Source: a virus
Reading direction: 5' to 3' (one strand)
Length of the DNA stretch: 22,164 nucleotides
IMG/VR virus record: IMGVR_UViG_3300030106_007858
Coordinates: 38,394 to 60,557 of that record
Both the position numbers and the translations under genes were made by a program. The notes below the pieces were generated by a model that saw nothing but the letters and a program-made list of their open reading frames with translations, had not been told where the DNA came from and made no database searches. Every line of letters begins with the position of its first letter. Position 1 is the stretch's first letter. This document shows, piece after piece, positions 22,147-22,164 of this stretch.

Positions 22147-22164
22147 ATGAAAATTTCTTCTTTA
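22147..22164 (+). CDS. Probable start of a following gene (truncated by window edge)
   Basis: An ATG at 22147 opens six codons (MKISSL) with no stop before the window ends. A GTG one codon earlier (22144) is an alternative start. The support is the promoter-like pair just upstream and the terminator that ends the previous unit. Too little is present to say what the protein is. Confidence 0.4.

Noticed and set aside
1-22164. tRNA genes, CRISPR arrays, insertion sequences or attachment sites
   Set aside because: No tRNA-like cloverleaf, repeated spacer pattern, transposase, integrase or paired direct repeat was seen by eye; coding density leaves no room except the last ~120 bases.

Overview
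The window reads as part of a large, A+T-rich double-stranded DNA phage genome, probably from an aquatic or uncultured group. All genes lie on the + strand. They are packed end to end, with start and stop codons often overlapping by 4-41 nt, and there is no non-coding gap over about 125 bases. No tRNA, rRNA, CRISPR array, transposase, integrase or virion structural gene is visible. The phage assignment rests on the compact replication block: a phage-like RecA/UvsX, a small endonuclease, a DnaB helicase, a short primase, a RecB/Cas4-type nuclease and a divergent bacterial-type DNA polymerase III. The host cannot be named from the sequence.

Region 1 (1-9416) is a surface-glycan or nucleotide-sugar cluster. 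It holds the end of a glycosyltransferase, a three-domain sugar C-methyltransferase, an FkbM-like methyltransferase, a WbqC-family protein, a radical SAM/SPASM protein, a DxD glycosyltransferase, two extended SDR sugar epimerase/reductases, a conserved unknown, a PfkB kinase like the HldE kinase domain, a HAD phosphatase, a cupin and a GDP-mannose 4,6-dehydratase (gmd). Gmd followed by a fucose-synthase-like reductase points to GDP-deoxyhexose production. The sugar may decorate the host surface, the virion or another target.

Region 2 (9419-19367) is the replication and recombination module: unknown gene, RecA/UvsX, PD-(D/E)XK nuclease, small acidic unknown, DnaB helicase, primase, RecB/Cas4-type nuclease, then DNA polymerase III alpha (DnaE) in two separate genes. 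The first gene (15116-15853) is a PHP domain that has lost its metal-binding motif. The second (16815-19367) is the palm, fingers and OB core with the catalytic aspartates intact. Between them lie a DEDDh proofreading-type exonuclease and, unexpectedly, a stand-alone type II mannose-6-phosphate isomerase cupin.

Region 3 (19379-22164) has a two-ring ClpA/ClpC-type AAA+ unfoldase with a ClpP-loop-like MGF tripeptide, a 75-residue unknown protein, a short structured segment, a strong intrinsic terminator and the probable start of another gene.

A recurring regulatory pattern appears at 9385, 15082, 21780 and 22114. Each has a sigma70-like -35 and -10 pair with a 16-17 base spacer, ending only 5-6 bases before a start codon, so the mRNA would begin at or beside that codon (leaderless). 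The fourth lies inside the terminator itself. Most other genes start by coupling to the gene before them.
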